Origin: Paraburkholderia sp. Ac-20340
GTDB lineage: Bacteria > Pseudomonadota > Gammaproteobacteria > Burkholderiales > Burkholderiaceae
Assembly (NCBI RefSeq): GCF_017104965.1
Contig: NZ_JAAGPR010000006.1
Span: forward strand, 310,001-374,000
Direction of reading: 5' to 3'
DNA: 64,000 nt
In this document: in pieces, positions 26,501-36,366 of the stretch
Position numbering within the stretch: the stretch's first letter is position 1
Layout of the letters: each line of letters starts with the position of its first letter
Position numbers and translations under genes: made by a program
Notes under the pieces: model-generated
Databases searched by the model: none
Told to the model about the DNA's origin: nothing
What the model saw: the letters and a program-made list of their open reading frames with translations, nothing else

Positions 26501-27574
26501 GTGAAGCCGCAAGAACTGCCAGATATCGCTCGCGCGCTGTTCGTCATCGCGATCCTCTGCGCACTGACGGTCGGTTCCCTCTACGTCATGCGTCCGTTCA
26601 TTCCGGGGCTGATCTGGGCGACCATGATCGTCGTCGCGACCTGGCCCGCCATGCTCGCCATCGAGCGGCGCTGCGGCAAGCGGCGCGGCATCGCCACGCT
26701 GATCATGCTGCTGATCCTGCTGGTCGTGATCGTCCTGCCGCTCTATTCGGCGATCTCCACGCTCGCCGAGCACGGCAGCGAAATCATGGGCCTGATCCGC
26801 AGCCTGCCCAGTTACGAATTGCCGCCGCCACCGCAGTGGATTCACGATATTCCGATGATCGGCGCGCGTATCGCCAACGAATGGCAATCGCTTTCCGATG
26901 CCGGTCCCGGCGGCCTGCTCGCGCGTCTCGAACCTTATGTGTCGATCGCGGCGCACTGGTTGATCGGCCATGCGGCTTCGGTGGGCGTGTTCGTGATCCA
27001 CATGGTCATTACCGTGATCATCACGGGCATTCTCTATATGCAGGGCGAGAGCGCCGCCGCCTTCGTGCTGCGCTTCGCGGAACGCGTCGGTCCGCGTTAC
27101 GGCGCGGAAGCCGTGCGTCTCGCGGGTGCCGCCATTCGCGCGGTGGCGCTGGGCATCGTCGTGACGGCGGTGCTGCAATCGGCGCTGGGCGGTATCGGCC
27201 TCGCGGTAGCGGGCGTGCCGGGCGCGGGCGTGCTCACGGCGTTGATGCTGATGCTGTGTCTCGCACAGATCGGCCCTGGCCTGCCGCTGTTCGGCGGCGC
27301 GATCTGGCTGTTCATGCACGACTCGCACGTGGCGGCGATCCTGCTTGCCGTGTGGTCCGTGATGGTCGTCATGCTCGACAATTTTGTGCGGCCGGTGCTG
27401 ATCCGGCGCGGCGTCAATCTGTCGATGCTGCTGATTCTCTCGGGCGTGCTGGGCGGCATGTTCGCGTTCGGCATCGTCGGGTTGTTTATCGGCCCGGTGA
27501 TTCTCGCGGTATCGTCCACGCTGCTGACGGCGTGGATCAAGACGGCGCCGTCCACCACCGCAGAAAACGCCTGA
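26501..27574 (+). CDS. AI-2E family transporter (YdiK-like permease)
   Basis: 357 residues from the GTG at 26501, with GAGGAG five bases upstream; longer starts would add a charged stretch. About eight membrane segments are seen: a pair near residues 12-55, one at 70-92, a periplasmic loop, then a cluster from 150 to 345 including I-V-V-T-A-V-L-Q-S-A-L-G-G-I-G-L-A-V-A-G and the conserved G-P-V-I-L-A-V. It belongs to the UPF0118/AI-2E exporter family. The substrate is not shown by sequence. It is divergent from surE. Confidence 0.85.
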   Translation: MKPQELPDIARALFVIAILCALTVGSLYVMRPFIPGLIWATMIVVATWPAMLAIERRCGKRRGIATLIMLLILLVVIVLPLYSAISTLAEHGSEIMGLIRSLPSYELPPPPQWIHDIPMIGARIANEWQSLSDAGPGGLLARLEPYVSIAAHWLIGHAASVGVFVIHMVITVIITGILYMQGESAAAFVLRFAERVGPRYGAEAVRLAGAAIRAVALGIVVTAVLQSALGGIGLAVAGVPGAGVLTALMLMLCLAQIGPGLPLFGGAIWLFMHDSHVAAILLAVWSVMVVMLDNFVRPVLIRRGVNLSMLLILSGVLGGMFAFGIVGLFIGPVILAVSSTLLTAWIKTAPSTTAENA

Positions 27575-27584
27575 CGTCTCGTTC

Positions 27585-27623
27585 ATCGGCCCATCCAGAC
27601 GAAAAACGTCTCGATGGGCCGAT
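27585..27623. repeat. Long inverted repeat after the permease gene
   Basis: ATCGGCCCATC.C.AGACG pairs with CGTCT.C.GATGGGCCGAT around AAAAA: arms of 17 bases with one C-C mismatch. There is no T-run on either side, so it is not a standard intrinsic terminator, but it could end or protect the upstream mRNA. Confidence 0.65.
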
Positions 27624-27845
27624 TCGTCAGACCGTTCCTTTCCCCGCCCCCCAAACCGCAAGACAGCTTGCCGACGCGCCCGCCGGATCGACGTTACGAT
27701 GACGGCTGGACTTCGCTTGGCCTTTGCGTTCTTCGCGTCTTCGCGTTCACTTGCGCGCCTTCGCGCCTGACTCGCTGCACACGTCGTCCCGCTTCCTCGG
27801 AGCGCTTGCGTGGGCATGCGCGGCGCCGCGCTACCAGGAGGGGAA

Positions 27846-30515
27846 ATGGCTCAGTTCAACTGCGACATTTGCGGCGTGCGTCCCGCGACCGTGCGGGTAG
27901 CCGTGTTGCAGGACGGCAGGCGGCGCTTTCTCGACGTCTGCGACTATCACTACGCCCAGCTCACGCGCCATCAGCGCACACTCAGCCCGCTCGAATCGCT
28001 GTTTCGCGCCGCGCAGCAGGAGGCGGCGGCCGCGCCCGGGCAGCATCCCACCCACACGATGGAAGCCGGCGACGGCGCGATCGTCGAGCGTCATTTCAGC
28101 GATGTCGCGCGCGAATTGCTCCAGCGCGCCGCCGAGCGCGCCTTGCAGTTCGGCCGCCGCGAAGTGGACACCGAACATCTGCTCTACGAACTCGCCGGCA
28201 ACGAAGCGGGCGCGGCGATCCTCGCGCGCCTGGGCATCGAGCCCGCCGACGTGCGCGCGTTTATCGACGCCAATGCGCAAAAGCGCGAACCCATCGCCGC
28301 CGGCGACGAAGGCCGCGTGGCCGTTTCGCCGCGGCTCAAAGGCGCGCTCGACCGCGCCTATCTGATCTCGCGCGAACTCGGCCATAGCTACGTCGCGCCC
28401 GAACATCTGCTGCTGGGCCTCGCGCAGGTGCCGGACAGTTTCGCGGGACATCTGCTGGCGCGCTACGGCGTCACGCCGCAAAAAGTGCTGCAGCGACTCG
28501 TGGAAGCGCAAGGCGATTCGCGCGAATTGCCCGCCGCCAAAGCGCCCAGCCCCACGCCGCAACTCGATCAATACAGCCGCGATCTGACCGCTCTGGCGAG
28601 CGAAGGCAAACTCGATCCCGTGATCGGGCGTTCGAGCGAAATCGAAACCGTCGTGGAAGTGCTCGCGCGCCGCCGCAAGAATAATCCGGTGCTGATCGGC
28701 GAGCCTGGCGTGGGCAAAACCGCGATCGCCGAAGGCCTCGCGCAGCGCATGCTCAACGGCGATGTGCCCGAATCGCTGCGCGGGCGCCGGCTGGTCGAAC
28801 TCAACGTCAACGGCCTGATTGCTGGCGCGAAGTATCGCGGCGAATTCGAGGAGCGCGTGAAGGGCGTGATGGAGGAAATCTCGCAGCAGCGCGATAACCT
28901 CGTGCTCTTTATCGACGAAGTGCACATGATCGTGGGCGCGGGTCAGGGCGGCAACGAAGGCGGCCTCGATATCGCCAACGTCTTCAAACCGGCGATGGCG
29001 CGTGGCGAACTGAACCTGATCGGCGCAACCACGCTTTCCGAATACCAGAAGTACATCGAAAAGGACGCGGCGCTCGAACGCCGTTTTCAGCCCGTGTTCG
29101 TAGCCGAGCCAAGCGTCGATCAGACCATCAACATTCTGCGCGGTCTGCGCGACAAGCTCGAAGTGCACCACCACGTAACGATACGCGACGATGCGCTGGT
29201 GTCCGCGGCCGAATTGTCCGATCGCTACATCACCGGCCGCTTCCTGCCGGACAAGGCCATCGACCTGATCGATCAGGCCGCCGCACGCGTGCATCTCTCC
29301 GCCACCTCGCGGCCCGCCGCCATTCTCGAACTCGAAGCCGAACTCGCGCAGCTCAAGCGCGAGCAGGACTACGCGGCCACACGCAAAAACTTCGAACGCG
29401 CACATGCGCTCGATGAACCGATCGCCGATAAGGAAAAATCGCTCGTCGATGCCACCGGCGAATGGCGCAGCCGTCTGGGCTCGGTCACGTCCGACGTGAC
29501 GACGGAGCAGGTCGCGGAGATCGTTTCGAAGCTCACCGGCGTGCCCGTCACGCAGCTGACCGCCGAAGAACGCACCCGTCTGCTCGAAATGGAAAAGCGC
29601 CTGCACGAGCGCGTGATTGGCCAGGAGCAGGCGATCGTCGCGGTCAGCGATGCGGTGCGCCGTTCGCGCGCGGGCCTGCGGCGCGGCAGGCGGCCCACGG
29701 CGGTGTTCCTGTTCCTCGGGCCGACGGGCGTGGGTAAGACCGAACTGGCGAAGGCGCTGGCCGAAGTCGTGTTCGGCGACGAGGACGCCATCGTGCGCAT
29801 CGACATGAGCGAGTACATGGAGCGCCATGCGGTGTCGCGCCTGATCGGCTCGCCGCCGGGCTATGTCGGTCATGACGAAGGCGGGCAGTTGACCGAGCGC
29901 GTGCGCCGCCGGCCGTACTGCGTGATCCTGCTCGACGAGATCGAAAAGGCCCATTCCGATGTCTATAACGTGCTGCTGCAGGTCTTCGACGATGGCCGCC
30001 TCACCGACGGCAAAGGCCGCGTGGTCGATTTCAGCAACACGGTGGTGATCGCCACGAGCAATCTGGGCTCGGAGTCGATTTCGGGGCAAAAGCGTTCGGG
30101 GCCGGGCTTTCTGGCGAGCGCCGATGCGTCGATGCAAAGCGCCGTGCTCGGCGAATTGCGCCAGCATTTCCGACCGGAATTTCTCAACCGTATCGACGAC
30201 ATCATCGTCTTCAAGCCGCTCACCGACGACGAATTGCGGGCGATCGTGCGTCTCCAGCTAGAGCAGGTGCAGCGCATGGCGCGCAGCCAGGATATCGATC
30301 TCAGCTTCGACGACAGCGTGGTGAATTTCCTCGCTGCCGATGGTTATCGGCCGGAATACGGTGCGCGCGAGTTGAAGCGGCAGATCCAGCAGAGTGTGGA
30401 GAACGAACTGGCGAAGGAGATGCTCAAGGGCGCGGTGAAGGAGGGCGCTAAGGTCGTGTGCCGATACGACGCCGCGCAGAAGCAGATGGCGTTCGTGACG
30501 CAGGGTGGAGGCTGA
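27846..30515 (+). CDS. Double AAA+ Clp unfoldase/disaggregase (ClpC/ClpK-like)
   Basis: 889 residues; GGAGGGGAA precedes the ATG. Residues 6-35 form a small zinc-binding site (C-D-I-C and C-D-Y-H), then a Clp N domain (about 70-220), AAA1 with Walker A G-E-P-G-V-G-K-T near 286 and Walker B L-F-I-D-E-V-H, a short middle domain (about 498-555) and AAA2 with Walker A G-P-T-G-V-G-K-T near 626 and L-L-D-E-I-E-K-A-H. The zinc-type N-terminus and short middle domain are like the ClpK/ClpG heat-tolerance disaggregases. The loop that binds ClpP in ClpC/ClpA reads S-G-P-G-F-L here, so ClpP contact is uncertain. It unfolds or rescues proteins with ATP. Confidence 0.85.
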   Translation: MAQFNCDICGVRPATVRVAVLQDGRRRFLDVCDYHYAQLTRHQRTLSPLESLFRAAQQEAAAAPGQHPTHTMEAGDGAIVERHFSDVARELLQRAAERALQFGRREVDTEHLLYELAGNEAGAAILARLGIEPADVRAFIDANAQKREPIAAGDEGRVAVSPRLKGALDRAYLISRELGHSYVAPEHLLLGLAQVPDSFAGHLLARYGVTPQKVLQRLVEAQGDSRELPAAKAPSPTPQLDQYSRDLTALASEGKLDPVIGRSSEIETVVEVLARRRKNNPVLIGEPGVGKTAIAEGLAQRMLNGDVPESLRGRRLVELNVNGLIAGAKYRGEFEERVKGVMEEISQQRDNLVLFIDEVHMIVGAGQGGNEGGLDIANVFKPAMARGELNLIGATTLSEYQKYIEKDAALERRFQPVFVAEPSVDQTINILRGLRDKLEVHHHVTIRDDALVSAAELSDRYITGRFLPDKAIDLIDQAAARVHLSATSRPAAILELEAELAQLKREQDYAATRKNFERAHALDEPIADKEKSLVDATGEWRSRLGSVTSDVTTEQVAEIVSKLTGVPVTQLTAEERTRLLEMEKRLHERVIGQEQAIVAVSDAVRRSRAGLRRGRRPTAVFLFLGPTGVGKTELAKALAEVVFGDEDAIVRIDMSEYMERHAVSRLIGSPPGYVGHDEGGQLTERVRRRPYCVILLDEIEKAHSDVYNVLLQVFDDGRLTDGKGRVVDFSNTVVIATSNLGSESISGQKRSGPGFLASADASMQSAVLGELRQHFRPEFLNRIDDIIVFKPLTDDELRAIVRLQLEQVQRMARSQDIDLSFDDSVVNFLAADGYRPEYGARELKRQIQQSVENELAKEMLKGAVKEGAKVVCRYDAAQKQMAFVTQGGG

Positions 30516-30579
30516 AGCGCTGCGGCGGTTCGTTTCGTTTGCGCGACGAAAGTTTTCTTTTTATCGGATTGGAAACTGG

Positions 30580-30623
30580 GAACGCGGCGGCAAGCGTAGA
30601 AGCTGGCCGCCGCGTTCTTTTTT
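30580..30623 (+). terminator. Intrinsic terminator of the clp gene
   Basis: GAACGCGGCGGC at 30580-30591 and GCCGCCGCGTTC at 30606-30617 form a perfect 12-bp stem, followed by TTTTTT. Confidence 0.92.
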
Positions 30624-30767
30624 GTGCTCGCTTTCCTGGAATAAAAAACATTATATGAATAATGTCTAAATATACATCCTAGATGGTTAGATATAGAACG
30701 GTTTACGTTGTATTACCTACGATTTTCCGTAGTTTCGTATCGGATTTCAAGAAAACTTCCCCACAAC

Positions 30768-32405
30768 TCACATGGCTCTCAAAACCGAACGCTTGAGCTT
30801 GCCTGTCTCCGTGCGAGGCAGGGCGTCGATAAACGTCACCAGCCGCGGATACTTGTACGCCGCCACGGCGCTTTTCACGAACGCCTGCAATTGCGCCACC
30901 ATCGCCGCGTTGCCTTTGAATCCGGGGCGCAGCACCACAAACGCTTTCACCACCTGACCGCGCACATCGTCGGGCGCACCGATCACGCCACACTCGGCGA
31001 CAGCGGGGTGCTGCATCAGCACTGTCTCGACCTCCGGCCCGGCGATGTTGTAGCCGGACGAAACGATCATGTCGTCCGCGCGTGCCTGGTAGAACACGTA
31101 GCCGTCCGCGTCGATCGAAACCGCGTCGCCGGGCAGATTCCAGCCATCGCGCACGAACTTCTTCTGACGATCGTCGGCCAGGTAGCGGCAGCCGGTCGGG
31201 CCGCGCACCGCCAGGTTGCCGGTTACGCCAGGCGGCACGGGCTGCATCGCGTCGTCGAGCGCCTGAACGATGTAGCCCGGCACCGCGCGGCCAATCGAAC
31301 CGGGCCGCACATCGTCGCCCGCGGACGACACGAAAATATGGATCATCTCCGTGCCGCCGATACCGTCGATCATCTCGATGCCGGTCGCCGCGCGCCACAG
31401 ATCGCGCGTGCCTTGCGGCAGCGCCTCGCCGGCCGACACCGTCTTGCGCAGACTGCCGATATCCGAATCCTTTACGAGCGGCGCCATTTGCCGGTAGAAC
31501 GTGGGCGCCGTGAACACGACGCTCGCCCGAAATCGCTCGATGGTTTGCAACAGCAGCGCAGGCGTGAGCTTCTCGATCAGCACGGTCGAAGCGCCCACGC
31601 GTAGCGGAAAGCAGAGCAGGCCGCCCAACCCGAACGTAAACGCGAGCGGCGGCGTACCGCAGAACACATCGTCGGCGGAGGGTTTGAGCACGTGGCGTGG
31701 GAACAGATCGCACATCGCGAGCACGTCGCGATGGAAATGCATACAGCCCTTGGGCATGCCCGTCGTGCCGCTCGTGAAGGCGATCAGGCAGACGTCGTCG
31801 CTGGCCGTATCGCAGGCGGTGAAGGTGGCGGGTTTCGCCGTTGCGAGGCTTTCCAGACTCTCCGGCGCATCGTCGTGGAAATAAAGGACCTGCTTCAGGT
31901 CTGCGCAGAAGAACTCATCCTGAGGGTTTGTACAGCGCGCGAGTTCGTCGGCGAGACGCACATCGCAAAGCGCCGCGCTAACCTGCGCCTTATCGATGAT
32001 CTGCTTGAGTTCCTTTGCACGCAGCAGCGGCATGGTGGGCACGGCTACGAGGCCGGCCTTCAACGCGGCCAGCAGCGCCACCGCCATCTGCAGCGTATTC
32101 GGGCCACGCAACAGCACGCGATTGCCGGGCTCCAGGCCCATGTTGTCGATCAACACATGCGCGCTACGATCGACCATCTCGCGCAATTGCGCATAGGTTG
32201 TCGCTTCAGGCCGGTCATCGACTTCGGACCAGATGGCGGGGCGATCGCCATATCCGGCGGCGATGGCGCCGTCCAGCAATTCGGCCGCGCAATTCAGCCG
32301 TTCTGGGTAGTCAACATCGGGATTGTCCAGCAGCAGCACGGGCCATTGCGATTCGGGCGGCAGATGATCTCGTGCGAATGTATCCCCATGAGCGGTCGGT
32401 TGCAT
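30768..32405 (-). CDS. abmG: 2-aminobenzoate-CoA ligase
   Basis: 545 residues; the ATG at 32405 has GGAG five bases upstream, better than the longer frame. An ANL-superfamily adenylating enzyme: the AMP-binding motif T-S-G-T-T-G-M-P-K-G lies near residue 195, the motif D-G-I-G-G-T-E-M near 332, and the C-terminal lysine in E-T-G-K-L-K. It joins 2-aminobenzoate (anthranilate) or a similar benzoate to CoA with ATP. It is the last gene of a seven-gene operon that starts with the 2-aminobenzoyl-CoA monooxygenase/reductase, so the substrate follows from context (compare the abm genes of Azoarcus evansii). Confidence 0.85.
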   Translation of the reverse strand: MQPTAHGDTFARDHLPPESQWPVLLLDNPDVDYPERLNCAAELLDGAIAAGYGDRPAIWSEVDDRPEATTYAQLREMVDRSAHVLIDNMGLEPGNRVLLRGPNTLQMAVALLAALKAGLVAVPTMPLLRAKELKQIIDKAQVSAALCDVRLADELARCTNPQDEFFCADLKQVLYFHDDAPESLESLATAKPATFTACDTASDDVCLIAFTSGTTGMPKGCMHFHRDVLAMCDLFPRHVLKPSADDVFCGTPPLAFTFGLGGLLCFPLRVGASTVLIEKLTPALLLQTIERFRASVVFTAPTFYRQMAPLVKDSDIGSLRKTVSAGEALPQGTRDLWRAATGIEMIDGIGGTEMIHIFVSSAGDDVRPGSIGRAVPGYIVQALDDAMQPVPPGVTGNLAVRGPTGCRYLADDRQKKFVRDGWNLPGDAVSIDADGYVFYQARADDMIVSSGYNIAGPEVETVLMQHPAVAECGVIGAPDDVRGQVVKAFVVLRPGFKGNAAMVAQLQAFVKSAVAAYKYPRLVTFIDALPRTETGKLKRSVLRAM

Positions 32406-32495
32406 GGTATCTCCGGCTGGCTGGTCGAACAGTTCTTTTGTGTAGTACTGCTGCGCGTTTTTCACGATGACACGCGCCCTGACGCGCATTCAGCC

Positions 32496-32912
32496 CTATG
32501 AATCAGAGCGACGCGCATCGTCGGGAATCACAGCGGTGGCTTCAATTTCCACCTTCGCTTCGTCCTCCACCAGCGCGACCACCTGAACCGCACTCATGGC
32601 AATATCATAGTCACCAATCAACTCGCGAAACGCCGAGCCAATTTCCTTTAGTGATGCCAGGTATTCTTTTTTGTCGATGACATACCAGGTCAGGCGCACG
32701 AGATGCTCGGGCTTGCCGCCTGCTGCTTCGAGCACGGCGACGATATTGCGCAGCGCCTGCACCGCCTGGGCGCCGAATTCACGGCTCGTAAAACGCGCAC
32801 TCTCGTCCCAGCCAATCTGGCCAGCGATAAAAACCTGGGTGCCGCGCGCGGCCACGCCGTTGGCATAACCGCGCGGCTTGACCCAGCCAGCGGGAAGTAG
32901 GGCTTGTTTCAT
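32496..32912 (-). CDS. RidA family (YjgF/YER057c/UK114) protein
   Basis: 138 residues, overlapping the acyl-CoA dehydrogenase stop by ATGA. Family features: G-Y-A-N-G-V near the start, [20 protein letters not shown], and [10 protein letters not shown] at the C-terminus. RidA proteins hydrolyse reactive enamine/imine intermediates; relatives in aromatic pathways may deaminate ring-derived intermediates. In this operon the likely job is to hydrolyse an imine or enamine formed after ring reduction of 2-aminobenzoyl-CoA. That role is inference. Confidence 0.85.
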   Translation of the reverse strand: MKQALLPAGWVKPRGYANGVAARGTQVFIAGQIGWDESARFTSREFGAQAVQALRNIVAVLEAAGGKPEHLVRLTWYVIDKKEYLASLKEIGSAFRELIGDYDIAMSAVQVVALVEDEAKVEIEATAVIPDDARRSDS

Positions 32913-34123
32913 GAGGTTTTCGCCTTGTTCGATGACTGCGCCGCGTGATATTCCTTCAACAGATCCCGGCCGACAATCAATTGCTGCACTTCGGTCGCGC
33001 CTTCGTAAATGCGCAGCGCGCGAATCTCGCGATAAAGCGATTCGACCATCGTGCCGCTCTGCACGCCCATGCCGCCCCAAAGCTGCACGGCCGCGTCGAT
33101 CACCTGTTGCGCGCCTTCGCTGGCGTGCCATTTCGCCATCGCCGCTTCGCGCGTCACGCTTTCGCCCTGGTCGCGCAGCCACGCGGCGCGATAGACGAGC
33201 AGGGCGCTGCTGTCGATGGTGAGCGCCATCTGCGCGAGCTTTGCCTGCGTCAACTGGAAGTCGCCTAGCGTCTGGTTGAACATCTTGCGCGAGGCAGCGC
33301 GGGCGAGACCTTCGGCCATTGCCCGGCGCGCAAATCCCAACGATGCCGCCGCCACCGACGTGCGGAAAATATCGAGCGTACGCATGGCGATCTTGAAGCC
33401 TTCGCCCGGCGTGCCCAGCAATTGCTGCTTGCTCACGCGCGCATTTGTGAAGCGCAGACGCGCGAGCGGATGCGGCGCAATCACGTCGATTCGCTCGGCA
33501 ATTTCGAGGCCTGATGTATCCGCATCCACAATGATTGCGCTGATGCCGCGCGCGCCAGGGGCCTCGCCCGTACGTGCGAACACCACATAAAAATCCGCAA
33601 TGCCGCCGTTCGAGATCCACGTCTTTTCGCCGTCGAGCACGTAATGATCGCCTTCGTCGCGCGCGGCCAGCGCCATGGCGGCCACGTCCGAACCGGCATC
33701 CGGCTCGGACAGCGCGAAGGCGGCAATCGCTTCGCCCTGTGCAACGCGCGGCAAATAGCGCGCTTTCTGCGCTTCGGTGCCCGCGAGCGAGATCGCACCC
33801 GAACCCAGGCCTTGCATCGCCAGTGCGAAATCGGCGAGACCCGAATGTTTCGCCAGCGTTTCACGCAGCAGACAAACGGCACGCGTATCGATGGTGTCGC
33901 CATGCCCGCCGTAAGCCGTGCCGCCCACGCCGTAGCGCAGCCATCCCGCCGCGCCCAGCTTGCGCACCAGCGCGCGACAGGTGTTATCGACATCGTCGTG
34001 CGGCACATGGGCGAGATGGTCGCGCGCCCACGCTTCCACTTCGATGGCAAGCGTGCGGTGGCGGTCTTCGAAAAACGGCCACGCCAGCGCGCCGTGCAGT
34101 TGCTGTTCAGCCGATGCGCTCAC
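32909..34123 (-). CDS. Acyl-CoA dehydrogenase
   Basis: 404 residues. It has the full acyl-CoA dehydrogenase fold: an N-terminal helical domain, then [12 protein letters not shown] (substrate and FAD binding, near residue 138), [10 protein letters not shown], and a C-terminal helical domain with [11 protein letters not shown]. It takes electrons from an acyl-CoA into ETF. In this operon it should act in beta-oxidation of the non-aromatic CoA ester made from 2-aminobenzoyl-CoA. Three bases separate it from the enoyl-CoA hydratase gene. Confidence 0.9.
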   Translation of the reverse strand: MSASAEQQLHGALAWPFFEDRHRTLAIEVEAWARDHLAHVPHDDVDNTCRALVRKLGAAGWLRYGVGGTAYGGHGDTIDTRAVCLLRETLAKHSGLADFALAMQGLGSGAISLAGTEAQKARYLPRVAQGEAIAAFALSEPDAGSDVAAMALAARDEGDHYVLDGEKTWISNGGIADFYVVFARTGEAPGARGISAIIVDADTSGLEIAERIDVIAPHPLARLRFTNARVSKQQLLGTPGEGFKIAMRTLDIFRTSVAAASLGFARRAMAEGLARAASRKMFNQTLGDFQLTQAKLAQMALTIDSSALLVYRAAWLRDQGESVTREAAMAKWHASEGAQQVIDAAVQLWGGMGVQSGTMVESLYREIRALRIYEGATEVQQLIVGRDLLKEYHAAQSSNKAKTS

Positions 34124-34126
34124 CGA

Positions 34127-34984
34127 TCAGTCTCCCTTGAAAACCGGCCGCGATTTCGCTGCGAAAGCGTCATACGCGCGGCCAAAATCACGCGTCGCCA
34201 TGCAGATGGCTTGCGCTTGCGCCTCGGATTCGATCGCTTCGTCGATGCTCATGGTCCATTCCTGATGCAGCATCTTCTTGGTGATGCCATGCGCGAACGT
34301 TGGCCCGCTGGCCAGATCGGCGGCGAGTTTTTGGGCTTCGGCCAGCAAGGCATCGGGTTCGCACAGCCGGTTGTAGAAACCCCATGCGTGGCCTTCCTCG
34401 CCGCTCGCGGAACGGCCGGTGTAGAGCAATTCGGCAGCACGTCCCTGGCCGATAATGCGCGGCAAGATTGCGCACGCACCCATATCGCAACCGGCCAGCC
34501 CCACGCGCGTAAAAAGGAACGCGAGTTTGCTGCGCGCCGTCGCGTAGCGCATATCGGAGGCCATGGCGAGAATCGCACCTGCACCGGCGCAAACGCCGTC
34601 TACCGCCGCAATAATCGGCTGCGGGCAATGGCGCATCGCTTTCACAAGGTCGCCGGTCATGCGCGTAAACATCAGCAATTCCGGCATCGGCAGATCGACA
34701 AGCGGGCCGATGATGTCGTGCACGTCGCCGCCCGAGCAGAAGTTTTCGCCCGCACCATGCAGCACGACCGCTTTCACATCGGTTGCGTAAGCAAGCTGGC
34801 GAAACAGGTCGCGCAACGCCGCATAGGATTCGAACGTCAGCGGATTCTTGCGCTCGGGACGGTTGAGCGTGATCGTTGCCACGTTCGCGTCCACCGACCA
34901 GCCGAAGTGCGTCGCTTCATAGCCCGCAAGCGTCGTGCGGTTGCCTGCAAAAAGCGCCTGGGCAGCGGAGCGTTCTGTCGTCAA
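34127..34984 (-). CDS. Enoyl-CoA hydratase/isomerase family protein
   Basis: 285 residues, crotonase fold. N-F-C-S-G-G-D-V-H is the first oxyanion-hole segment (about 81-89), and [16 protein letters not shown] the second (about 127-142). The usual catalytic Glu positions are not both obvious, so hydration, ring cleavage or isomerisation are all possible. Placed between MarR and the acyl-CoA dehydrogenase in the 2-aminobenzoate operon, it probably hydrates or opens a ring-reduced CoA intermediate. Confidence 0.85.
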   Translation of the reverse strand: MTTERSAAQALFAGNRTTLAGYEATHFGWSVDANVATITLNRPERKNPLTFESYAALRDLFRQLAYATDVKAVVLHGAGENFCSGGDVHDIIGPLVDLPMPELLMFTRMTGDLVKAMRHCPQPIIAAVDGVCAGAGAILAMASDMRYATARSKLAFLFTRVGLAGCDMGACAILPRIIGQGRAAELLYTGRSASGEEGHAWGFYNRLCEPDALLAEAQKLAADLASGPTFAHGITKKMLHQEWTMSIDEAIESEAQAQAICMATRDFGRAYDAFAAKSRPVFKGD

Positions 34985-35037
34985 GATGTGTCTCCTTCCT
35001 GATCTCTGTAATGGCTCGGGGTTTGCAGGCTACGGGC

Positions 35038-35589
35038 TTAGCCTTCGATACCTTTGCGCAAATGCTGTTTGAGCTTGCCGAGCCGGTCGTGCATTTTCGA
35101 TTTTTCATCGAGCGACAAACCGCCGAACATCTCCACGACCCATTGCTCGTGCGCCGCCGCCATGCGATCAAATGCAGCACGACCCTCGGACGTCAGCCGC
35201 ACGGCAATCGAGCGGCGGTCTTCGGGATCCGCATCGCGCGTCACGAGGCCTTCTTTTTCAAGCTGATCGGTAATGCCGGTGACGTTGCCGCCCGTCACCA
35301 TCAGGCGGCGAGAAAGTTCAGTCATACGGAGTCCTTCAGGATGCCGCTCCAGTTGCGCCATCAGATCGAAACGCGGCAACGTGGTGTCGAATTCCGCGCG
35401 CAAACGGCGCCGCAATTCGGCTTGCACCAGATTCGTCGTGGTCAGCAGTCGTAGCCAAAGCCGCAATCCCATATGGCTATCGGCGCCCGTACTCATTTCC
35501 ATATCGACGACATTGTCCGCCGGCTTTTCGACACCCTTGCGCGTGGATCTGGCGGCAGCGTTTTTGCGGGCGGGCAGGGGCGAGGTCAT
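35038..35589 (-). CDS. MarR-family regulator of the operon
   Basis: 183 residues; the ATG at 35589 overlaps the SDR stop (ATGA). A basic 40-residue N-terminal extension is followed by the winged-helix domain: [18 protein letters not shown] (recognition helix, about 95-112) and [13 protein letters not shown] (wing). MarR proteins in aromatic CoA operons are usually repressors released by the aroyl-CoA ester. Encoded inside the operon, it probably binds the palindrome over the -35 box at 38771-38788. Confidence 0.9.
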   Translation of the reverse strand: MTSPLPARKNAAARSTRKGVEKPADNVVDMEMSTGADSHMGLRLWLRLLTTTNLVQAELRRRLRAEFDTTLPRFDLMAQLERHPEGLRMTELSRRLMVTGGNVTGITDQLEKEGLVTRDADPEDRRSIAVRLTSEGRAAFDRMAAAHEQWVVEMFGGLSLDEKSKMHDRLGKLKQHLRKGIEG

Positions 35590-36365
35590 GTGATTTCTCC
35601 ACCGGAAACAGATATCGATTGCCCGGTAATCGCAGACGATCCGGGCGCACACAGCCACAACACGGCATGGGCGACTTCGTCGGGCTGGACGAAGCGCTGC
35701 TGCGGGTTGTGGCGCACCAGGATGCTACGCGCCTCGGCTTCGCTGCGCGAGGTCTTGCGCGTGATCTGATCGAGCGAAGCCTGCAAAAGCTCCGTTTCCG
35801 TGTAGCCCGGGCAAACGGCATTGACGGTCACGCCTTGCGTCGCCACTTCCAGCGCAAGTGCGCGCGTCATGCCGATTACCCCATGTTTCGAGGCGCAATA
35901 TGCGGCCACATAGGGATAACCGACCTGGCCCGCCGTGCTCGCCACGTTCACAATCCGGCCGCTCTTTTTTGCAAGCATCGCGGGCAGCGCCGCGCGCGTG
36001 CAGAGAAACGCACCTGTGAGATTGACGTCGAGCATGCGTTTCCAGAGCGCGAGATCGGTTTGCATGAATGGCGCGGCGCTCGCCTGGCCCGCGTTATTGA
36101 CGAGGATATCGACTTCGCCGAGACCTTCGGTTGCATGCATGAAAGCGGCGTTGACCGCAGCTTCATCGGCGACATCGACGCTCACGCAGGCAATGCCTTC
36201 ACCACCGCCCAACGCGCTACGCTGCGCGTCCAGTCGGGCGGCATCGCGTCCCATCAGCGTGACGCGTGCGCCCGCGCGCAACAGCATGGCCGCCGTCGCC
36301 GCGCCGATACCGCTGCCGCCTCCCGTCACGACAGCATGGCGTCCGCTCAGGATCGACTCGTTCAT
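35586..36365 (-). CDS. SDR-family 3-hydroxyacyl-CoA dehydrogenase-like
   Basis: 259 residues. A classical short-chain dehydrogenase: T-G-G-G-S-G-I-G (nucleotide binding, near residue 15), N-N-A-G-Q (near 90), catalytic Ser in N-V-A-S-T, and Y-X-X-X-K as Y-C-A-S-K (about 156-160). It likely oxidises a 3-hydroxyacyl-CoA with NAD in the beta-oxidation part of the pathway. It lies one base after the monooxygenase/reductase gene and overlaps MarR. Confidence 0.88.
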   Translation of the reverse strand: MNESILSGRHAVVTGGGSGIGAATAAMLLRAGARVTLMGRDAARLDAQRSALGGGEGIACVSVDVADEAAVNAAFMHATEGLGEVDILVNNAGQASAAPFMQTDLALWKRMLDVNLTGAFLCTRAALPAMLAKKSGRIVNVASTAGQVGYPYVAAYCASKHGVIGMTRALALEVATQGVTVNAVCPGYTETELLQASLDQITRKTSRSEAEARSILVRHNPQQRFVQPDEVAHAVLWLCAPGSSAITGQSISVSGGEIT

Positions 36366-36366
36366 C

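Noticed and set aside
27575-27845. A sigma-32 heat-shock promoter before the clp gene
   Set aside because: Searched for CTTGAA-like and CCCCAT-like boxes at usual spacing; none convincing.
27831-30167. A 778-codon open frame antisense to the clp gene
   Set aside because: It is a shadow typical of high-GC DNA: no family, low-complexity Arg/His-rich product, and the sense frame is an unmistakable AAA+ protein.
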